From positions 1 to 64,000 of the forward strand of contig CAVPNX010000015.1 in NCBI GenBank assembly GCA_963706885.1: DNA of 64,000 nt, read 5' to 3'. Position 1 is the first letter of the stretch, and each line of letters opens with the position of its first letter. The translations under genes and the position numbers were made by a program. This DNA comes from Prado023 sp963706885 (lineage in GTDB: Bacteria > Actinomycetota > Actinomycetes > S36-B12 > CAIYMF01). Positions 59,301 to 64,000 of this stretch are shown one piece after another. A model generated the notes under the pieces. The model made no database searches. It had not been told where the DNA came from and saw only the letters and a program-made list of their open reading frames with translations.

Positions 59301-60789
59301 TGGTCAGGGCCGGGTTCACGCCGATGTTGGCCGGCACGACGCTGCCGTCGAGCACGCGCAGGTCCTCGTAGACGTCGCCGCCGGGGGTGGCGAAGACCCG
59401 ATGGTCGGGATCGACCACACCCTCGGCCGGCGACCCGGAGATGACCGCCCCACCGAGGATGTGCGCGGTCGATCCCACGCCGAGCACCGGGTCCAGCAAC
59501 GTGCCGTAGGCGGTCCCCCCGCTGGCGCGGGCAACCGCCCTGGCAGCGGCATTGGCCTGCGGGAGGTAGGTGGGGATCGCCGGTGCCCCCGGCGCCAACC
59601 GGGATCGCAGCCCCCACCCCAGGGGGCCACGGCGCAGGTGCAGGGAGATCTCGTTGTCGTCGTGCTGCATGACCGTGAGCACGGTGACGCGCCGGTACCA
59701 GTCACGGGCGCGCGCGTTGGCGGTCGCAGCGGCAGGGTCCCGCAGGATCGCCCGGACGGTGGCCCGCGCGCGGGACCCCTGGGTGTCGCCGTCGACGAGC
59801 GGGGACAGGTACCACCGCATGAACCCGAAGGAGCGGGGGAACCTGTTGTTGGTCACGTGGGTGAGATCGTCGGGGTGGAAGTCGCTGCTGATCGTCGCAC
59901 CGTCGGTGACGTCCACCCCTCCTCGGGGCTGGAGCACGGCCGTGAACGCCTCGGAGTTGGTGCGCACGTGCGACCCGAGCGCGGGCGATGCCCAGGGCAG
60001 CGTCCGCCATCGGTCCCGGGAGGCCAGCAGCAGCTCGGTCGTGCCCAGGACCCCGGCGCTGAGCACCACCTCGCGCGCCGTGACGCTGCCGACCGGCGCG
60101 CCCCGTCGGATCGGGTCGGTGAGGTCCAGACGCCACCCACCTCCGGCCAGCCGCACCAGCCGCACAACCTTCGAGCGCGGCCGCACCACCGCACCGAGCT
60201 GCTCGGCCTGCGCCAGGTAGGTCCGGTCGATGCTGTTCTTCGCCCCGTGGGGGCATCCGGTGATGCACGCCCCGCAGCGCACACAGTCCGCGAACGAGAT
60301 CCCCTGGGGAGTGGACGCGAAGGTCCCAGCCACACCGAGGTCCTCGGCTGCCGCCCTCAGCCAGGCGTCCTGGGCGCCCGAGTACGGGTTCGTCTGGCGG
60401 CCCAGCATCCGCGACGCGGTGTCGTAGTGCGCGGCGAGCTCGCCCGCCCAGTCCACACCCGTGGCCGCCCACCCGGGCGCCTCCCACGCCTCGGGCCTCG
60501 GGTGCAGCAGCACCCCGGCGTAGACGATCGAACCCCCGCCGACGCCCACCCCGTGGACGATCATCACGTGGCGCAGCAGGGTCTGCTGGAAGTACCCGTG
60601 CAGCCGCAGCCGCGGTTCCCAGAGGAGGTGTCGGGTCCGCCGCCCACCGGCCTCGAGGTCGGCGGGCGAGAGCCGCCGGCCCTGCTCGAGGACCACCACC
60701 GAACGCCCCGCCTGCGCATGCCGCAGCGCCGCCACCCCGCCACCGAAGCCCGAACCGACCACCGCGACATCGACATCCCACGTGCTCAC
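59243..60789 (-). CDS. GMC-family flavin oxidoreductase with a Cys cluster (3' end uncertain)
   Basis: ~515 residues. The FAD site is DVAVVGSGFGGGVAALRHAQAG near the N-terminus, then HGVGVGGGSIVYAGVLLHP. A CVRCGACITGCPHGAKNS segment (about residues 167-185) has the Cys spacing of iron-sulfur ferredoxins; it is a known variant in cholesterol-oxidase-like GMC enzymes. The C-terminal STAHILGGAVISGSPAEGVVD and VPANIGVNPALTITAMSERAM hold the usual catalytic His/Asn region. Start GTG 60789. In the given frame it runs on to 59041; a one-base shift ends it at 59243. The substrate is unknown. Confidence 0.78.
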
Positions 60790-60855
60790 CCCCACAGCCT
60801 CGCGCGAGCGTGCCCGGGATGCGAACCGGCGGCGGTCGAGCACCGAGCGCCAACG

Positions 60856-60861
60856 TAGGGT
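60856..60861 (+). promoter_or_regulatory. Leaderless promoter -10 of the CrtI-family gene
   Basis: TAGGGT, then 7 nt, then ATG 60869. It lies in the 79-bp gap with the divergent GMC gene. Confidence 0.5.
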
Positions 60862-60868
60862 TCGGGTC

Positions 60869-62365
60869 ATGGCACGCATCATCGTGATCGGCGCCGGCAT
60901 GGGCGGCATGGCCGCTGCGGCCCGGCTGCGGGTCAAGGGCCACGCCGTCACCGTGATCGAGTCCAGCGACACGCACGGGGGCAAGCTCGGCACGTTCCGC
61001 CGCGATGGGTTCGCCTTCGACACCGGACCCAGCCTGTTCACGATCCCAGCCGTGTACCGCGACCTGTTCCTCAAGACCGGCGGCCCCCTCGAGGACAGTG
61101 TCGAGCTGGTCCCGCTCGATCCCGGGTTCACCTACCGCTTCGCCGACGGAGCGACGCTGCCGATGCCCGGGGTCGGGGTCGGGATGGGTGCTGCGGCCAT
61201 GGGCGATGCGTTCGGCGGGCAGTCGGCCGACCAGTGGCGGTCCCTCATGGAGCGGGCGGGACGGATGTGGGCAGCAACACGCCGGCCGTTCCTGGAGTCG
61301 CCGTTGACCGGGGTCGGCGACCTGCTCCCCCTGGCCCGTGACCTCGGTGCGGTGCGCACGGTCGCCCCGTGGCAGACGCTGCGCAGGCTGGGCAGGAGCA
61401 CGCTCAGCGACTGGCGCGCCCGTCAGGTGTTCGACCGCTACGCCACGTACTCCGGGTCGGATCCGCGCAGGGCCCCGGCTGTGCTGGCCACGATCCCCTA
61501 CGTCGAGGCCACGTTCGGCGCATGGCACATCGCCGGCGGGCTGCGCACCCTCGGTGATGCCCTGCGGGCGCGGCTCGACGAGCGCGGGGTGACGGTCCGG
61601 ATGTCGACCCCGGCCACCCGGATCCTGCTCTCCGGGGACCGGGTCTGCGGGGTGCAGGTGGCTGATGGTGAGATCCTGCCCGCCGACGTGGTCGTGGCCA
61701 ACGCCGATGCCAGCAACGTGTACGGCACCCTCCTGGGCGACCGAGCCCCGCGCGAGCCCGTGCGCAGGCTCGCCCGGGCCACGCCCTCACTGTCGGGGTT
61801 CGTGCTGCTCCTGGCTGTGCGGGGCCGCACCCCGGGGCTGACCCACAACAACGTCTGGTTCCCCCGGCACTACGACGCGGAGTTCGACTCGATCTTCGCC
61901 CGCCGCCCCCGGCCGGTCGAGGATCCCACCATCTACGCCTGCGTGCCCGACGACCCGGGGATGCGTCCCGACGACGGCGAGGCCTGGTTCGTGCTGGTCA
62001 ACGCCCCGCGGCACTCCCCGGGAGGCCGGCTGCCCGGCACGATCGACTGGGACTCCCCCGGCCTGGCCGACTCCTACGCCGATCGGGTGCTGGCTCGCCT
62101 TGCCGAGCGCGGCACCGACCTCCGCGGGCGGGTGCTCTGGCGCGAGCTGCGCACCCCCGCGGACCTCGAGCGCGCGACGGGTGCCCCCGGTGGGTCGATC
62201 TACGGGACCTCGTCGAACGGTGCGCGGGCGGCCTTCCTGCGCCCGCAGAACGCCTCGCCGGTTCCAGGGCTCTTCCTCGTCGGCGGCTCGGCCCACCCGG
62301 GTGGCGGGTTGCCGCTGGTCGGGATGTCGGCCGAGATCGTGGCCAACCTCGTCGGCCGCGCCTGA
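60869..62365 (+). CDS. CrtI/CrtD-family carotenoid desaturase or oxidase
   Basis: 498 residues. The N-terminal FAD site is RIIVIGAGMGGMAAAARLRVKGHAVTVIESSD, with GGKLGTFRRDGFAFDTGPSLFTIP. The C-terminal CrtI signature is GLFLVGGSAHPGGGLPLVGMSAEIVANL. It belongs to the phytoene/hydroxyneurosporene desaturase and diapophytoene oxidase group; with CruF and CrtA neighbours a CrtD-like 3,4-desaturase is plausible. No crtE or crtB is in the window. Confidence 0.88.
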   Translation: MARIIVIGAGMGGMAAAARLRVKGHAVTVIESSDTHGGKLGTFRRDGFAFDTGPSLFTIPAVYRDLFLKTGGPLEDSVELVPLDPGFTYRFADGATLPMPGVGVGMGAAAMGDAFGGQSADQWRSLMERAGRMWAATRRPFLESPLTGVGDLLPLARDLGAVRTVAPWQTLRRLGRSTLSDWRARQVFDRYATYSGSDPRRAPAVLATIPYVEATFGAWHIAGGLRTLGDALRARLDERGVTVRMSTPATRILLSGDRVCGVQVADGEILPADVVVANADASNVYGTLLGDRAPREPVRRLARATPSLSGFVLLLAVRGRTPGLTHNNVWFPRHYDAEFDSIFARRPRPVEDPTIYACVPDDPGMRPDDGEAWFVLVNAPRHSPGGRLPGTIDWDSPGLADSYADRVLARLAERGTDLRGRVLWRELRTPADLERATGAPGGSIYGTSSNGARAAFLRPQNASPVPGLFLVGGSAHPGGGLPLVGMSAEIVANLVGRA

Positions 62366-62390
62366 GAGCCCGATGCGCCGGCCCTGGCGG

Positions 62391-63930
62391 CTACTCGCTC
62401 GGGCTGGTGTCCAACCAGCCGGCCAGTCGGCCGCTGCGCGAGACCGACTGCAGCGCCCTCTCGGTGGCCGCGCGGGCCTGGATCGTGCTGACGATCAGCA
62501 TGCGGTCACCGACCTTGATCCGCGTCGTGCGGTCCGGCACGAGCGTGTGCCCACTGCGGATCACCAGCGACACCACCGCCCCGGCCGGCAGCGGGAGCTC
62601 GCTGACGTACGTGCCGGCCACGTGGGATCCGGCCGGGATGTCCAGGTCGAGCAGCGCGGCATGCATCGTGTCCAGCGGTGCGGCCTCGACGGTCAGCTCC
62701 CCGACCTGCTCGGCCCGCACCAACCCGAGCCGCCGGGCGAGCACCGGCATCGTCGGGGACTGCAGGAGCGTGAGCGCGACAACGAGGAGCATGGTCACGT
62801 CGAAGATCAGCTCGCCGTCGGAGCCCATGGCGCCCAGGGGGATCGTGGCGAACACGATGGGGACCGCACCACGCAGGCCCGCCCACGATGCGAAGGCTGC
62901 CCACTGCCACGGCATCGCCGGGGTGCGGCTGGCCCGGGCGGCCCACCCGGGCCGCAGGAAGGGTGCCAGGCTGACCCACACGCTCGCCGGTCGAGCGACG
63001 AACAGCAGCAGCGCCCCCGCAATGAGGGCCGGCCCCAGCGCTTCGGGCAGCCGCTGCCGGCACGACGAGCAGCCCGAGCATGATGAACAGGCCGATCTGG
63101 ACCGCCCAGGCCAGGCCCTCGACGAAGCCCAGCACAGAACGCCGGTGCGGCAGCGGGGAGGCCGCCAGGATCAGGGCCGTGATGTACACCGCGGCGAACC
63201 CGGAGGTGTGCAGCACGACGGCCAGCCCGTAGCTGAGCAGGAACAGGGCCACCACGGCGATCGGGTAGAGCCCGGCGGCCGGCAGCGCCAGCCGGGGCAT
63301 CAACCACCGGGCGAACAGCCCGACGAGCCCTCCCACCAGGACCCCGCCGATCAGCTCGGCGATCACGATCACCGCCACCTGCCACCCGGGCATGTCCATG
63401 CCGACCGTGGTCGACAGCAGCACCACCAGCACGACGACCGGGGCGTCGTTGAGCCCGGACTCCGCCTCGAGCATGGTCTGCAGGCGCGATGGCAGGCGCA
63501 GCCCCCGGGCCACGGTGAAGACCGCTGCCGCATCAGTCGGGGCCATCACAGCGCCGATCAGGACGGCCACGCGCAGGTCGAGTCCCGTGACCCAGTGCAG
63601 GGGCAGCGCGACCAGGAAGATGCTGATGGCCACACCGAGCGAGGCCAGGATCGCCGCCGGGACGAGGACCGGGCGCACGGTGGAGGTCCTGGTCGTCAGG
63701 CCACCCTCGGCCAGGATGATCACGAGCCCGGCATACCCCAGGGCGGTGGCGAGCTCGGCGTTGTCGAACGCGACACCCCCGACGCCGTCGTCGCTGAGCA
63801 GCAGGCCCAGCCCGAGGTAGAACAGCAGCCCGGGCATCCCGAACCTCGCGGCAACACGCACGCCGCCGACCGCAGCCAGCACGATCACAGCCACGACCAG
63901 GCTGATCTGCGCCGCCTGCTCGGCGTCCAT
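62391..63930 (-). CDS. CPA1-type cation/proton antiporter, NhaP2-like (apparent frameshift)
   Basis: ~513 residues after repair: about 12 membrane helices, the ion site (AVMAPTDAAAVFTVARGL, EAESGLNDAPVVVLVVLL), and a C-terminal TrkA_C-type domain (LDLDIPAGSHVAGTYVSELPLPAGAVVSLVIRSG ... IKVGDRMLIVST), as in K+/H+ antiporters of the NhaP2/CvrA group. The frame changes at ~63052-63062 (GLLVVPA joins RLPEALGPALIAG). Start ATG 63930 overlaps the stop of the upstream gene (TGATG). The last 45 nt before the CrtI stop separate the convergent genes. Confidence 0.85.
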
Positions 63931-64000
63931 CAGCCACCGCCCCCCAGGGTGCGCCGGACCACGACCAGCAGCTGCACGAGCCCGATCACCCCGAGCCCGA
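63930..64000 (-). CDS. C-terminal end of a membrane protein (partial)
   Basis: Only 23 codons are in the window: GLGVIGLVQLLVVVRRTLGG and a final GG, then TGA overlapping the antiporter ATG. It is hydrophobic, so probably a transmembrane end. The family cannot be named; coupling suggests function with the antiporter. Confidence 0.5.
   Translation of the reverse strand, partial: GLGVIGLVQLLVVVRRTLGGGG

Noticed and set aside
59301..60858. Extension of the glycosyltransferase frame to 923 residues
   Set aside because: The extra ~520 residues are antisense to the GMC gene and have shadow-like composition. A missing base near 59270 is the simpler explanation.
1..64000. tRNA, rRNA, insertion sequence or integrase genes
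   Set aside because: I found no tRNA/rRNA-like segment, transposase, integrase or att-type duplication by reading. A covariance search would be needed to exclude small RNAs.

Overview
This window is chromosomal DNA from a GC-rich Gram-positive actinobacterium. Evidence for this is the strong G/C third-position bias, the many GTG starts, the FtsZ C-terminus ending DDLDVPDFLK, and the linked order his operon - dnaE - rluD - lspA - TraR/DksA - ileS - divIVA - yggT - sepF - yggS - pgeF - ftsZ - dcw cluster, which is also found in Streptomyces and relatives. Other actinobacterial marks are a PriA-type HisA, a divisome with SepF and DivIVA instead of MinCDE, a DUF222/HNH (13E12-type) protein, perfect actinobacterial LexA boxes, and several TANNNT-N6/7-RTG leaderless promoters. 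MurE carries DNPRSE, so the peptidoglycan is probably of the meso-diaminopimelate type. I cannot name the genus.

Layout. 1-8 kb (minus strand): histidine biosynthesis (hisD, hisC, hisB, hisH, hisA/priA, ridA, then a membrane protein and a UbiB-like kinase, then hisF running off the left edge). 8-18 kb: a LON-domain protein, YbaK, DnaE, formate-tetrahydrofolate ligase, an aldo/keto reductase, RluD, LspA, a DksA-like zinc-finger protein and a DUF167 protein. 18-22.8 kb: ileS and a putative metalloprotein with a DUF2786 domain. 22.8-41.3 kb (minus strand): an almost unbroken cell-division and peptidoglycan block, transcribed mraZ, small membrane ORF, rsmH, ftsL, ftsI, murE, murF, mraY, murD, ftsW, murG, murC, ftsQ, ftsZ, pgeF, yggS, sepF, yggT, divIVA. 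Most junctions are 1-4 nt start/stop overlaps. 41.6-48.3 kb: a MaoC-type hydratase, a MoxR-DUF58-transglutaminase operon, an esterase and a DUF3040 protein. 48.4-56.5 kb: a DNA-damage island. A DUF6504 - HEPN (SAV_6107) - dnaE2 - dinB operon and a divergent HNH endonuclease each have a perfect LexA box at their own promoter. 56.5-62.4 kb: carotenoid tailoring genes (CrtA-like, CruF-like, a glycosyltransferase, a GMC oxidoreductase, a CrtI-family desaturase). 62.4-64 kb: a CPA1 antiporter and the tail of another membrane protein.

Cautions. At least eight places show an apparent reading-frame shift: hisH, the dksA-like gene, murF, murE twice, ftsL, the glycosyltransferase/GMC junction, and the antiporter. 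murE and murF are essential and the flanking start/stop couplings are intact, so I read most of these as sequence errors and not as pseudogenes. For those genes the span is given and the break is located.

Most interesting points: the paired SOS-box island with a catalytically complete Pol IV next to DnaE2 and two little-known partners; an unlisted 31-residue membrane peptide ORF coupled to rsmH; clean MraZ-type operator repeats; phased repeats in the long ftsQ-ftsZ gap; and a carotenoid cluster containing a GMC flavoprotein with a Cys cluster.
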